The notes below the pieces were generated by a model. The model was given only the letters and a program-made list of their open reading frames with translations. It did not search any database and had not been told where the DNA came from. From Actinomarinicola tropica (lineage in GTDB: Bacteria > Actinomycetota > Acidimicrobiia > Acidimicrobiales > SKKL01): a stretch of DNA of 64,000 nt. Both the position numbers and the translations under genes were made by a program. This document shows, piece after piece, positions 10,779-20,737 of this stretch. Every line of letters begins with the position of its first letter. Positions within the stretch are counted from its first letter, which is position 1. The stretch is taken from NCBI RefSeq assembly GCF_009650215.1, contig NZ_CP045851.1, forward strand, positions 1,949,001 through 2,013,000, read 5' to 3'.

Positions 10779-12335
10779 ATGTCGAACTACCCGGGCCACT
10801 TCGCCACCACCCGTCCCGACCACCCGGCCTACGTCATGGCCTCCACCGATCGGGCCGTGACCTACAAGGAGCTCGACGACCGGGCGAACCAGGTCTCGCA
10901 GCTGATCCGGGCCGCCGGCGTCCAGGAGGGCGAGCACGTCGCGTTCTGCCTCGAGAACCACGTCGACTTCTACCCGATCGCCTGGGGCTGCGCCTATGCC
11001 GGCGTCTACTGGACCGCGATGAGCTCGCGCCTCACCCACGAGGAGATGGAGTACATCCTCGACGACTGCGGCGCGAAGGTGTTCATCACCAGCGCCTACA
11101 AGGAGGACGCCGCCCGCACCCTCCTCGGCCGCAACCCCGGGATCACCCACCGCTACATCCTCGACATGGACCTCGAGGGCTACGAGCGGCTCGAGGACGC
11201 CATCGCTGCGCAGCCCGCCGAGCCGCTGCCCGACCCCCGCTGCGAGGGCCCGGACATGCTGTACTCGTCCGGCACGACGGGGCGCCCCAAGGGCGTGAAG
11301 ATCCCGCTGCCCGGCACCGAGCTGGGCACGCCGACCGCGCTGGCCGGCGTCGCCCAGCTGCTCTTCGGCTTCGACGAGGACGCCGTCTACCTCTCCCCCG
11401 CGCCGCTGTACCACGCCGCGCCGCTGCGCTTCTCGATGGGCGTGCACCGCGTCGGCGGCACCGTCGTGGTCATGGACCGCTTCGACCCCGAGCTCGCGCT
11501 CCGCAACATCGAGCGCTACCGGGTCACCACCTCCCAGTGGGTGCCGACGATGTTCGTCCGCATGCTGAAGCTCCCCCAGGAGATCCGCGACCGCTACGAC
11601 GTGTCGAGCCTGAAGGTCGCCATCCACGCCGCCGCCCCCTGCCCCGTCCCGGTCAAGGAGCAGATGATCGAGTGGTGGGGCCCGGTGCTGCACGAGTACT
11701 ACGCGGGCACCGAGGGCAACGGCTTCGTCTACACGAACTCCGAGGACTGGCTCGCCCACAGGGGCTCGGTCGGCAAGGCGCTCACCGGCACCATCCACAT
11801 CCTCGACGAGAACGGCGACGAGGTGCCGGTCGGGTCGGAGGGCACCGTCTACTTCGAGAGCGAGGCCTCCTTCGAGTACCACAACGACCCGGACAAGACC
11901 CGCGACTCGCGGGATCCGAAGGGCCGCGGCTGGTCGACCCTGGGCGACATCGGCAAGCTCGACGAGGACGGGTTCCTCTACCTCACCGACCGCAAGGCGT
12001 ACATGATCATCACCGGCGGCGTGAACGTCTACCCCCAGGAGGCCGAGAACGTCCTCACCATGCACCCGGCGGTGCTCGACGTCGCCGTCATCGGCGTGCC
12101 GAACGAGGACTTCGGCGAGGAGGTCAAGGCCGTCGTGCAGCCGGCCGAGGGCCACGCGGGCACCCCGGAGCTGGCGAGCGAGCTCATCGCCTACTGCCGC
12201 GAGCACCTGGCCGACGTGAAGTGCCCCCGATCGGTCGACTTCCGCGACGAGCTGCCCCGCCACCCCACCGGCAAGCTCTACAAGCGGCTCCTGCGCGACG
12301 AGTACTGGGCCGGGCACGACTCGCGCCTCGTCTGA
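10779..12335 (+). CDS. Acyl-CoA synthetase (AMP-binding, FadD-like)
   Basis: 518-residue adenylate-forming ligase that activates a carboxylic acid with ATP and CoA. The P-loop-like A3 motif YSSGTTGRPKG lies near residues 165-175, EYYAGTEG is the A5 motif, STLGDIGKLDEDGFLYLTDR covers A7-A8, and PRHPTGKLYKRLL has the A10 catalytic Lys. Length and domain order match FadD-type ligases. Start ATG without SD (see the -10 call). It forms a divergent pair with the acyl-CoA dehydrogenase. The next gene follows after 10 bp, so they probably share a transcript. Specificity unknown. Confidence 0.92.
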   Translation: MSNYPGHFATTRPDHPAYVMASTDRAVTYKELDDRANQVSQLIRAAGVQEGEHVAFCLENHVDFYPIAWGCAYAGVYWTAMSSRLTHEEMEYILDDCGAKVFITSAYKEDAARTLLGRNPGITHRYILDMDLEGYERLEDAIAAQPAEPLPDPRCEGPDMLYSSGTTGRPKGVKIPLPGTELGTPTALAGVAQLLFGFDEDAVYLSPAPLYHAAPLRFSMGVHRVGGTVVVMDRFDPELALRNIERYRVTTSQWVPTMFVRMLKLPQEIRDRYDVSSLKVAIHAAAPCPVPVKEQMIEWWGPVLHEYYAGTEGNGFVYTNSEDWLAHRGSVGKALTGTIHILDENGDEVPVGSEGTVYFESEASFEYHNDPDKTRDSRDPKGRGWSTLGDIGKLDEDGFLYLTDRKAYMIITGGVNVYPQEAENVLTMHPAVLDVAVIGVPNEDFGEEVKAVVQPAEGHAGTPELASELIAYCREHLADVKCPRSVDFRDELPRHPTGKLYKRLLRDEYWAGHDSRLV

Positions 12336-12345
12336 TCGGTCCGAC

Positions 12346-13110
12346 GTGCCCCGGTCCGACGTCGCCTTCCTCGACCACCCCGGCCCGCTGCCCTTCGCCC
12401 ACCGGGGCGGGGCCGGGGACTGGCCCGAGAACACGATGCCCGCGTTCGAGGGAGCGGTCGCGCTCGGGTACCGCTACGTCGAGACCGACGTGCACGTCAC
12501 CGCCGACGGCGTCCTCGTCGCCTTCCACGACGAGTCGCTCGACCGGGTCACCGACCGATCGGGGCTGATCCGCGACCTGCCCTGGTCGGAGGTCGGCGCG
12601 GCCCGCGTCGACGGTCGCGAACCCATCCCGCTCCTCGAGGACATCCTCGGCACCTGGCCCGACCTCCGCGTCAACATCGACCCCAAGCACGACAGCTCGG
12701 TCGAGGCGCTGGTCGACGCGATCCGCCGCACCGGGTCGCTGCGGCGGGTGTGCATCGGCTCGTTCTCCGACCGCCGCCTCGCCCGGGTGCGCGAGGAGCT
12801 CGGACCCGAGCTGTGCACGTCGCTCGGCCCGAAGGGCACCGCCAAGCTCAAGGCGGCGGGCTACGGGGCGCCCGTCCGCCTGCCCGCCCAGTGTGCGCAG
12901 GTGCCGGTGCGGTCCGGGCGGGTCGTCGTCACCGACGAGCGCTTCGTGCGGGCGGCCCACAAGCTCGGCCTCCAGGTCCACGTGTGGACGATCGACGACC
13001 CGGCCGAGATGCACCGACTGCTCGACATGGGTGTCGATGGGATCATGACCGACCGGCCCGCCGTGCTGCGCGAGGTCCTCGAGCAGCGCGGCGAGTGGGT
13101 GGGCGGCTGA
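12346..13110 (+). CDS. Glycerophosphodiester phosphodiesterase
   Basis: 254-residue GDPD-family enzyme hydrolysing glycerophosphodiesters to glycerol-3-phosphate and an alcohol. AHRGGAGDWPENTMPAF and ETDVHVTADGVLVAFHD contain the His pair and the Glu/Asp metal ligands of the family, and VNIDPKH matches the second metal-binding strand. The C-terminus has VHVWTIDDPAEMHRLLDMG and DGIMTDRP, the usual end of the TIM barrel. No signal peptide, so cytoplasmic. GTG start 10 bp after the synthetase stop. Confidence 0.92.
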   Translation: MPRSDVAFLDHPGPLPFAHRGGAGDWPENTMPAFEGAVALGYRYVETDVHVTADGVLVAFHDESLDRVTDRSGLIRDLPWSEVGAARVDGREPIPLLEDILGTWPDLRVNIDPKHDSSVEALVDAIRRTGSLRRVCIGSFSDRRLARVREELGPELCTSLGPKGTAKLKAAGYGAPVRLPAQCAQVPVRSGRVVVTDERFVRAAHKLGLQVHVWTIDDPAEMHRLLDMGVDGIMTDRPAVLREVLEQRGEWVGG

Positions 13111-13138
13111 TCGCCGACGGGTGCTAGGAAGCGGTCCC

Positions 13139-13543
13139 ATGGCGATCGGACCGATGACCAAGGACCAGCGCGAGGCGTTCCTCGCCGACGTGCACGTGGG
13201 GATCCTCGCGATCGACGAGCCCGGTCGGGGGCCGTTCGCGCTGCCGATCTGGTACGTCTACGAGGAGGGCGAGGTGCGGGCCTGGACGATGCCGGGCACG
13301 CTGAAGCACCGCCTCGTCGAGGCCGCGGGGCGGGCGACCCTCACCGTGCAGACCGAGACGCCGCCGTACCGCTACGTCAGCGTCGAGGGCCCGGTCGTCT
13401 GCGACGACGGGCCGCGCGACGTCTCGGTGGCCATCCGCTACCTCGGCGAGAAGCTCGGCACCGCGTACGGCGGCAGCGGCCGCGGCGGGGTCCGCATGCG
13501 GCTGACCCCCGAGCACTGGCGCACCGCCGACTACGACCGGTAG
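13139..13543 (+). CDS. Pyridoxamine 5'-phosphate oxidase-like split-barrel protein
   Basis: 134-residue member of the PNPOx-like FMN/F420-binding split-barrel superfamily. It has the short layout (no dimer-extension of true PdxH) with LADVHVGILAID near the N-terminus and LPIWYVYEEGEVRAWTMPGTLKHRLV forming the ligand-binding strands. YRYVSVEGPV is the conserved later strand. In Actinobacteria such proteins often bind F420 or heme-degradation cofactors; the cofactor here is unknown. ATG chosen because AGGAA sits eight bases upstream; the GTG 18 bases earlier lacks one. Confidence 0.8.
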   Translation: MAIGPMTKDQREAFLADVHVGILAIDEPGRGPFALPIWYVYEEGEVRAWTMPGTLKHRLVEAAGRATLTVQTETPPYRYVSVEGPVVCDDGPRDVSVAIRYLGEKLGTAYGGSGRGGVRMRLTPEHWRTADYDR

Positions 13544-13565
13544 CCCGCCTCGTCCGTCTCCGCGG

Positions 13566-14936
13566 TCATCGGCGCTCGGGCACGAGGACGCCGGGGTTGA
13601 GGATTCCCGCCGGGTCGAGCGCGTCCTTGATCGACCGGAAGGCGGCGATCTCCTCGGGCGTCCGGTTCAGGTGGAGCCACGGGCGCTTGGCGCGCCCGAT
13701 GCCGTGCTCGGCGCTGATCGACCCACCGGAACCGGCCACGAGCTCGACGACGGCCCGGTCGACCGTCTCGTCGTCGGGGGCCAGGCCGGTGACGTTGACG
13801 TGGAGGTTGCCGTCGCCGGCGTGGCCGAACAGCCACAGGCGGGCCGCGGGGGCGAGGTCCGCGACGAGGGCCCGGACCTCCTCGACGAACCGTCCCAGAC
13901 GGTCGAGCGGCACGGTCACGTCGAGCTTGTGCGGCGGGGTGTCCCCCACCTGGTTGATGACGTCGGTGTGGTCGTCGCGCCAGCGCCACAGCTCCTCGCA
14001 GCGCGGACCGTCGGTGGCCACGGCGGTGTCGACGACGCCGTCGAGGTCGGCGAGCACGGGCGCCAGGCCCTCGAGCAGGTCGCCGGAACCGGCCACCTCG
14101 ACGAGCAGGAGCGCGGCGGCCCCGTCGAACGGGGGTCGGGCCCCGCGGGCCTCCCCCACGGCGGCGACGCCGTCGGCGAAGACGAGCTCCAGCGCCTCGA
14201 GGGCCGGGAGCCGCCGTCGCAGGGGGCCGATCGCCGCGACGGCGGCCGCGGTGCCGGTGAAGCCGACGAGGGCGACGGCGCGCTGCTCGACCGCCGGGAC
14301 GAGGGCGAGCCGTGCCGCCGTGATGACGCCGAGCGTGCCCTCGCTGCCGCACAGCAGACCGGCGAGGTCGTAGCCCGTGTTGTCCTTCACCAGGCCGCCG
14401 AGGTGCGAGATCACGCTCCCGTCGGGCAGGACGGCCTCGACGCCGACGACGTGGCGGCGGGTCATCCCGTGGCGGACGACGTGGTGCCCACCGGCGTTCG
14501 TGGCGATCGTCCCGCCGACCGTCGCCGTGTCCCGCGCCGCGAGGTCGACCGCGTAGCGCCAGCCGGCAGCCGCCGCCGCGGCCTGCACCGCGGCGAGGGT
14601 GGCACCCGCGCCAGCGGTGATCTGACCCGTCGAGTCGTCGACCTCCCCGACGGCGTCGAGGCGCCGGGTGGAGACGACGACCGAGCCGACGGCGGGCACC
14701 GAGCCCGCCACCAGACCGGTGTTGCCGCCCTGGGGGACCACGGGGACACCTGCCGCCGCGCAGGCCCGCACGACCGCCGCCGCCTCGGCCGTGGAGCCGG
14801 GTCGGACGACGGCGCGGCACTCCCCGGTCCAGCGGCCGGTCCAATCGGTGCGGAAGGGGAGGGTCGTGCCCTCGTCGGTCAGGACGTGGGTCGCCCCGAC
14901 GACCTCGGCGAGCGCCGCGAGGAGGTCGTCCGCCAC
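13566..14936 (-). CDS. FAD-linked oxidase, GlcD / D-2-hydroxyacid dehydrogenase type
   Basis: 456-residue flavoenzyme of the GlcD/D-lactate/D-2-hydroxyglutarate dehydrogenase family. The PCMH FAD-binding domain shows VPQGGNTGLVAGSVP (pyrophosphate loop) and TVGGTIATNAGG. The C-terminal substrate domain shows FGHAGDGNLHVNV and ISAEHGIGRAKRPWL, the metal/substrate His and Glu motifs of this class. Oxidation of a D-2-hydroxy acid to the keto acid is expected, with electrons to a quinone or ETF. The GTG start is one base past the crotonase stop, so the two form a unit. The true acid is unknown. Confidence 0.9.
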   Translation of the reverse strand: MADDLLAALAEVVGATHVLTDEGTTLPFRTDWTGRWTGECRAVVRPGSTAEAAAVVRACAAAGVPVVPQGGNTGLVAGSVPAVGSVVVSTRRLDAVGEVDDSTGQITAGAGATLAAVQAAAAAAGWRYAVDLAARDTATVGGTIATNAGGHHVVRHGMTRRHVVGVEAVLPDGSVISHLGGLVKDNTGYDLAGLLCGSEGTLGVITAARLALVPAVEQRAVALVGFTGTAAAVAAIGPLRRRLPALEALELVFADGVAAVGEARGARPPFDGAAALLLVEVAGSGDLLEGLAPVLADLDGVVDTAVATDGPRCEELWRWRDDHTDVINQVGDTPPHKLDVTVPLDRLGRFVEEVRALVADLAPAARLWLFGHAGDGNLHVNVTGLAPDDETVDRAVVELVAGSGGSISAEHGIGRAKRPWLHLNRTPEEIAAFRSIKDALDPAGILNPGVLVPERR

Positions 14937-14937
14937 G

Positions 14938-15762
14938 TCAGTCCTCGTAGACGGGATCCCGCTTCTCGAAGTAGGCGCTCACCGACTCGAGCTGGTTGGG
15001 CGAGCCGATCAGCGAGCCCATCGTGCGGGCCTCGTCGGCGAACTGCTCGGCCACCGTGACCTGCCCGACCTGCGACAGGAGGCGCTTGCCGTGCCGGATG
15101 GCGTCGGGGCTCTTCGAGGCGATCTCGCGGGCCAGCGCCATGGCGTCGGCGTGGGGGTCGTCGCTCAGGTGGGTGGCGAGGCCGAGCTCGACGCACTCGG
15201 TGCCCGGCACCATGCGACCGGTGAACGTCAGCTCCTTCGCCACGTCGAGCCCGACGAGGCGCGGGAGCATCTGGGTGCCGGTCATGTCCGGGATGAGACC
15301 CCAGCGGATCTCGAGGACGCTCATCGTGGCCTCGGGGTGGATGAAGCGGATGTCGGCGCCGAGGGCCAGCTGGAAGCCGGCGCCGAGGGCGGGACCGTGG
15401 ACGGCGGCGATCACCGGGACGGCCTGCTCGGTCCAGGTGTAGACGGCCTGTTGGCCCCGTGAGGTGATGCGGCCCTCGTTGTCGAGCAGGCGCTCGCCGC
15501 TGCCGCCGCCCTCGCGCCGCGGTCCCGACGCCATGGCCTGGAAGCTGCCGAAGTCGAGGCCGGCGCAGAACCCACGGCCCTCGCCGGACAGGACGATCGC
15601 CCGGATGGATCGGTCGGCGGCGCAGATGTCGCCGGCCTCGATCAGGGCCTCGAACATGGCGCCGTCGACGGCGTTCATCTTCTCGGCCCGCACGAGTCGG
15701 ACGTCGGCGACGCCCTCCGAGACGTCGATCGACACCCGATCCTTCACGACCTGCTGGCTCAT
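14938..15762 (-). CDS. Enoyl-CoA hydratase/isomerase (crotonase family)
   Basis: 274-residue crotonase-fold protein. LSGEGRGFCAGLDF provides the first oxyanion-hole region and AAVHGPALGAGFQLALGADI the second. The region where typical hydratases carry the second catalytic Glu reads LEIRWGLIPDMTGTQ, which keeps an Asp rather than the usual GGTQ glycine loop; it may be an isomerase or a hydrolase-type crotonase rather than a plain hydratase. ATG with AGGAGGGG ideally spaced upstream, the best SD in this region. The FAD oxidase follows immediately. Confidence 0.9.
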   Translation of the reverse strand: MSQQVVKDRVSIDVSEGVADVRLVRAEKMNAVDGAMFEALIEAGDICAADRSIRAIVLSGEGRGFCAGLDFGSFQAMASGPRREGGGSGERLLDNEGRITSRGQQAVYTWTEQAVPVIAAVHGPALGAGFQLALGADIRFIHPEATMSVLEIRWGLIPDMTGTQMLPRLVGLDVAKELTFTGRMVPGTECVELGLATHLSDDPHADAMALAREIASKSPDAIRHGKRLLSQVGQVTVAEQFADEARTMGSLIGSPNQLESVSAYFEKRDPVYED

Positions 15763-15840
15763 GTCCCCTCCTCGCGGTGCGTCGGAGCACCCTAACGGAG
15801 GCTGGTGCGGTCCACCGGAGCGCCGATGTGGAGGAGGATG

Positions 15841-17115
15841 ATGGTTCCCGCCATGACCGCTCCCCCTCCCGCTCCCCCTCGTCGTCGGCGCGCCCGCCTG
15901 CGGCTGCTCGCCCCGCTGGTCGCCCTCGGCGCGCTCGGCGCCGCCCCGGCGTCGGGCCAGGAGACGCCGGCCCCCGAGGAGGCGCCGGCCGCCCCCGTCC
16001 TCGGGGCGATCGAGGCCGCCCGCCAGGAGCTGCCCGAGCACCTCCGCCGCGTGCCGGCCGCGAGCGGAGCCCTGCGCGCCGCCGAGGCGCGCGTGCTCGA
16101 GATCGAGCGGACGATCGTCACCAACCGCGAGATCCGCGACACCGCGAACCTGCAGCTGGTCGACCTCGGGGTGCGCCGGGAGGAGCAGCGCACGACGATC
16201 ACGGTCCAGCGGGCCCGACGGCTCGACGCCGGGGTCCGGGCCCAGGGCCTCCGGGACCGGCTGTCCGAGCTGGCGGTGGCAGCCTACGTGGGCGGGGGTC
16301 GCACCGAGGACGCGCTCCCCCTCGGCGCCGGGTCGGCGAACGACGCGAGCCGCCAGCAGATCCTCGTCGACGCGGCCGACTCCACCCTGCGCGACCGCCT
16401 GGCCGAGGCCGAGGCCGAGGTCGACGCGGCGTCGGACGCAGTGGCCACGGCGCGCGACGCCCTCGACGGGATCGTGGCGGAGATCCAGGAGACGACGGGA
16501 CGCCGCGACGCCGCCCAGGCGGAGCTGGCCTGGGCCGAGCCCGCGCTGGCGCCGGCCCAGCAGGCCTATCGGGACGCGTTCATGGAGTCGGGGATCGCCG
16601 GCGTCGAGCTGCTCTCGGTCGTCGCCTACGACGCCTATCGACGTGCCGCCGACGGTCAGGGCGCGTGCGGCATCAGCTGGACGGTCCTCGCCGGCATCGG
16701 CCGGGTCGAGAGCCGCCACGGGACCTACGGCGGCTCCCGCCTGCAGTCGGACGGGACGACGAGCCCGCGGATCATCGGGATCCCGCTCGACGGTCGTCCC
16801 GGGATCGCCACGATCACCGACACCGACGGCGGGGCGTTCGACGGCGACCCGGTGTACGACCGGGCGATCGGGCCGATGCAGTTCATCCCCTCGACGTGGC
16901 GCGCGTTCGGGCGCGACGGCGACGGCGACGGACGGGCCGATCCCCACAACCTCTACGACGCCGCGGCCGCGGCCGCCGGGTACCTGTGCCGGTCCAGCGG
17001 CAACCTGGGCGACGCCGGCAACCTCAACGCCGCGATCCTCTCCTACAACCGGTCGCAGGCCTACGTGGACGCCGTGCTCGGCCACCGGCGGGACTACGAC
17101 CGCCTGGGCCTCTGA
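15841..17115 (+). CDS. Secreted coiled-coil lytic transglycosylase
   Basis: 424-residue exported protein. An Arg-rich n-region and LRLLAPLVALGALGAAPASG form a signal peptide; a long helical section (about 60-240) has heptad-like Leu/Ala/Glu composition; the last 170 residues are an SLT/MltB-like domain. VLAGIGRVESRHG carries the catalytic Glu, and AIGPMQFIPSTWRAFGRDG with PHNLYDAAAAAAGYLC is the transglycosylase core. It should cleave peptidoglycan glycan strands outside the membrane, as RipA-/RPF-associated enzymes do in actinobacteria. ATG chosen because GGAGG is six bases upstream; later ATGs lack that spacing. Confidence 0.88.
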   Translation: MVPAMTAPPPAPPRRRRARLRLLAPLVALGALGAAPASGQETPAPEEAPAAPVLGAIEAARQELPEHLRRVPAASGALRAAEARVLEIERTIVTNREIRDTANLQLVDLGVRREEQRTTITVQRARRLDAGVRAQGLRDRLSELAVAAYVGGGRTEDALPLGAGSANDASRQQILVDAADSTLRDRLAEAEAEVDAASDAVATARDALDGIVAEIQETTGRRDAAQAELAWAEPALAPAQQAYRDAFMESGIAGVELLSVVAYDAYRRAADGQGACGISWTVLAGIGRVESRHGTYGGSRLQSDGTTSPRIIGIPLDGRPGIATITDTDGGAFDGDPVYDRAIGPMQFIPSTWRAFGRDGDGDGRADPHNLYDAAAAAAGYLCRSSGNLGDAGNLNAAILSYNRSQAYVDAVLGHRRDYDRLGL

Positions 17116-17169
17116 CCAGGCGATCCGCGCCGATCACAAGGATGTCCACAGGCGTCGACGCACCGGTAA

Positions 17170-17199
17170 TTGACATACCGACAACCGCGTGAATACCGT
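17170..17199 (+). promoter_or_regulatory. Candidate sigma-70-type promoter upstream of the ABC ATPase pair
   Basis: TTGACA (17170-17175) is a perfect -35 consensus, and TACCGT begins 18 bp later (17194-17199) as a TANNNT -10. The expected start near 17206 leaves about 200 nt of leader before the first ATPase. The CRP-like palindrome lies just downstream of the start, a position where binding usually represses. Confidence 0.5.
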
Positions 17200-17210
17200 C
17201 TGCGCACGCT

Positions 17211-17230
17211 CCTGTGACCGGCATCACAGG
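17211..17230. promoter_or_regulatory. CRP/FNR-type operator palindrome
   Basis: CCTGTGACCGGCATCACAGG contains TGTGA-N6-TCACA, the exact CRP half-site arrangement, with two extra matching bases on each side (7-bp perfect arms). It lies about 5-25 bp downstream of the predicted transcription start of the peptide-transporter ATPase genes. Interpretation as a Crp-like site is by consensus only; the regulator is not in the window. Confidence 0.6.
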
Positions 17231-17262
17231 CGCCGCACGACCATGAAGGGGGGACACGCCTG

Positions 17263-17411
17263 GTGACGACGACAACGGCGCAGGAGCGCTCGGCCCGACG
17301 CCGGCGCCCGCACCACCACCGGGCCTTCCCGTCCACCCCGCACCACCACACCGCCGTCGCAGGCCGCGCCGTGCGCAGCCTGCCGATCCGTGATCCCCAG
17401 GAGCCCACTCC

Positions 17412-17415
<4 letters not shown>
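17263..17415 (+). CDS. Possible small His-rich leader ORF, 50 codons
   Basis: GTG-initiated frame of 50 codons that ends in a TGA overlapping the ATG of the first ABC ATPase (ATGA), the layout used for translational coupling. The peptide is Arg/His-rich, with two HHH clusters (RPHHHRAF and TPHHHTAV). A GGGGGG run lies about 10 bases upstream as a poor SD. It may be a genuine leader peptide, or non-coding leader sequence that happens to be open. No homologue is recognised. Confidence 0.3.
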
Positions 17416-18542
<1,127 letters not shown>

Positions 18543-18544
18543 CG

Positions 18545-19567
18545 ATGGCCGGATCAGGTACCGCCCACCTCCGACCCGAGAAGGACCCGCTCCTCTCGAT
18601 CGAGAACCTCACCGTCGAGTTCCCGCTCGGCGGCGGGGCCAAGGTCCACGCCGTCAGCAACATCAGCCTCGACGTGCTCGACGGCGAGACCCTCGGGCTC
18701 GTCGGCGAGTCGGGCTGCGGCAAGTCCACCACCGGGCGAGCGATCATGCAGCTGCCGCCCCCGACCGCGGGGAAGGTCGTCTTCAAGGGCACCGACCTCA
18801 CCGAGCTCCACGGCGAGGCGCTCCGCCGCCTCCGACCCGAGCTGCAGATGATCTTCCAGGACCCGATCTCGTCGCTCAACCCGCGGCGCCGCATCGGCGA
18901 TCTGGTCGGCGAGCCGCTCGACATCTGGGGGCGGGGCTCGAAGAAGGAGCAGGAGGAGCTGGTCGATCGGGTCCTCAGCTCGGTCGGGCTCGACCCGGTC
19001 GTGGCCCGACCCAAGCGGGCCCACGAGTTCTCCGGCGGCCAGTGCCAGCGCATCTCGATCGCCCGCTCCCTGGTGCTCGACCCCAAGGTGATCATCTGCG
19101 ACGAGCCGGTCTCGGCCCTCGACGTCTCGGTCCAGGCGCAGATCCTCAACCTCCTCGAGGACATGAAGGAGGAGTACCAGCTCACCCTCGTGTTCATCGC
19201 CCACGACCTCGCCGTCGTGAAGAACGTCAGCGACCGGGTCGCGGTCATGTACCTCGGCAAGCTGTGCGAGGTCGCCGGACCCGACGACCTCTACGCCGCG
19301 CCTGCGCACCCCTACACCGAGGCGCTCCTCGGGTCCATCCCCGTGCCCGACCCCACGGTCCGGCCCGAGGACCGCGACACCATCCGCGGCGAGCTCCCCT
19401 CGCCGATCGCCCCGCCGAGCGGCTGCCGCTTCCGGACCCGCTGCCCGCGGGCCGAGGACCGGTGCGCCCACCACGAGCCCACCATGCGGCGCGTCGGCGA
19501 GGACCACTGGGTGGCGTGCCACTTCCCGCTGAGCCCCGTGATCGAGGAACCGGCGCCGACGGCGTGA
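18545..19567 (+). CDS. Oligopeptide/dipeptide ABC transporter ATP-binding protein (DppF/OppF-like)
   Basis: 340-residue second ATPase of the pair. Walker A GESGCGKSTTG, Q-loop FQDPISSLNPRR, signature FSGGQCQRISIA, Walker B IICDEPVSALDVS and H-loop IAHDLAVVKN are all complete, so the heterodimer should be active. The oligo_HPY tail has CRFRTRCPRAEDRC, the Cys cluster that usually pairs with that of the DppD partner. Starts 2 bp after the first ATPase stop. A TetR-type gene follows 44 bp later and may respond to the same conditions. Confidence 0.92.
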   Translation: MAGSGTAHLRPEKDPLLSIENLTVEFPLGGGAKVHAVSNISLDVLDGETLGLVGESGCGKSTTGRAIMQLPPPTAGKVVFKGTDLTELHGEALRRLRPELQMIFQDPISSLNPRRRIGDLVGEPLDIWGRGSKKEQEELVDRVLSSVGLDPVVARPKRAHEFSGGQCQRISIARSLVLDPKVIICDEPVSALDVSVQAQILNLLEDMKEEYQLTLVFIAHDLAVVKNVSDRVAVMYLGKLCEVAGPDDLYAAPAHPYTEALLGSIPVPDPTVRPEDRDTIRGELPSPIAPPSGCRFRTRCPRAEDRCAHHEPTMRRVGEDHWVACHFPLSPVIEEPAPTA

Positions 19568-19611
19568 CGCCGGCGCCAGGGACGCGCACGGCTCGGTCGA
19601 AGGAGGCGCGG

Positions 19612-20232
19612 GTGGCACGACGCAACAACGGACCCCGGACCCGGCTGGCGCCGGAGCTCCGGAGAGCACAGATCATCGAGGCCGCCATCGAGGTGTTCGC
19701 GGGGCGCGAGCCGTCGGAGGTCACGTTCGAGGAGATCGCTGAGGCGGCGGGGGTGTCGCGCGCCCTCGTCTACAACTACTTCGGTGACCGCGGCGGGCTC
19801 CTCGGCGCGGTGTGCCTGCGCTGCTTCGAGCAGCTCGACGACGCGATCGCGCCGGCGTTCGACCCGTCGCTGCGACCGTCGCAGCAGGCCCGCGAGTGGA
19901 TCCGCCGCTACCTGACCTTCGCGGCCGAGAACCCGGCCCCGTGGAGCATGATCGGCTCGGCGACGGCCAGCCAGCACCCCGCGGTGCAGGAGGCCCGCCA
20001 GCGGCGCATCGAGAGCGTCGTCGAGCGCTGGGGCGGCGGGCCCGAGGTCCGCATCATCGCGGCGTCGATCAACGGGCTCCTGCTCGCGGGCATGTCGGCC
20101 TACGAGGAGCTCGACGACGACCTCGAGTTCGACCGGCTGGTCGACATCCTCGGCGTGTTCGCCTGGAAGGGCCTGGGCCAGCTCATCCCGTCCGGCATCG
20201 CGACGCACCCGCCCGCCTTCGCCAAGACCTAG
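19612..20232 (+). CDS. TetR-family transcriptional regulator
   Basis: 206-residue repressor-type protein. The N-terminal HTH is clear: RAQIIEAAIEVFAG, then FEEIAEAAGVSRALVYNYFGDRGGLLGAV (helices 2-4), followed by an all-helical ligand-binding domain of unknown effector. The GTG start is chosen because AGGAGG lies five bases upstream; a GTG overlapping the ATPase stop would add 16 residues without an SD. Its location after the peptide-transporter ATPases makes them the first candidate targets; no operator for it was recognised. Confidence 0.88.
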   Translation: MARRNNGPRTRLAPELRRAQIIEAAIEVFAGREPSEVTFEEIAEAAGVSRALVYNYFGDRGGLLGAVCLRCFEQLDDAIAPAFDPSLRPSQQAREWIRRYLTFAAENPAPWSMIGSATASQHPAVQEARQRRIESVVERWGGGPEVRIIAASINGLLLAGMSAYEELDDDLEFDRLVDILGVFAWKGLGQLIPSGIATHPPAFAKT

Positions 20233-20254
20233 GTCGCCGTGGGAGCATGGCCGC

Positions 20255-20731
20255 ATGGCCAACCCCCCTGCGATGACCATCGACACCGACGCCCTCTACC
20301 GGGTCACGATCAGCACCGGCAAGGGCGACATCGTGATGGAGCTCGACCCCGCGCTCGCCCCGGTGACGGTGAACAACTTCGTCTCCCTGGCGCGTGACGG
20401 CTTCTACGACGGCCTCACCTTCCACCGGGTCGTGCCCGGCTTCGTGATCCAGGGCGGGTGCCCCGAGGGCTCGGGGCGTGGCGGGCCGGGCTACCGGTTC
20501 GAGGACGAGCCGGTGAAGGGCGACTACCACCTCGGCGCAGTGGCCATGGCCAACGCCGGCCCGAACACGAACGGCTCGCAGTTCTTCATCTGCATCGAGA
20601 ACCTGAAGGGCCGCCTCGACAAGAACTACAACTACTTCGGCAAGGTCACCGACGGCATGGAGACCGCCCTCGCCATCGAGGTCGGCGACGTCATGGACGC
20701 CGTGTCGGTCGAGGAGCTCCCCAAGGGCTGA
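20255..20731 (+). CDS. Cyclophilin-type peptidyl-prolyl cis-trans isomerase
   Basis: 158-residue single-domain cyclophilin that isomerises X-Pro bonds. FHRVVPGFVIQGGCPEGSG carries the catalytic Arg and the neighbouring Phe; NGSQFFI carries the Gln and Phe of the active-site wall; GKVTDGMETAL matches the C-terminal end. No signal or anchor, so cytoplasmic. ATG with GGGAG nine bases upstream. The synthetase follows after 6 bp, though function links are not evident. Confidence 0.93.
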   Translation: MANPPAMTIDTDALYRVTISTGKGDIVMELDPALAPVTVNNFVSLARDGFYDGLTFHRVVPGFVIQGGCPEGSGRGGPGYRFEDEPVKGDYHLGAVAMANAGPNTNGSQFFICIENLKGRLDKNYNYFGKVTDGMETALAIEVGDVMDAVSVEELPKG

Positions 20732-20737
20732 CCGCCG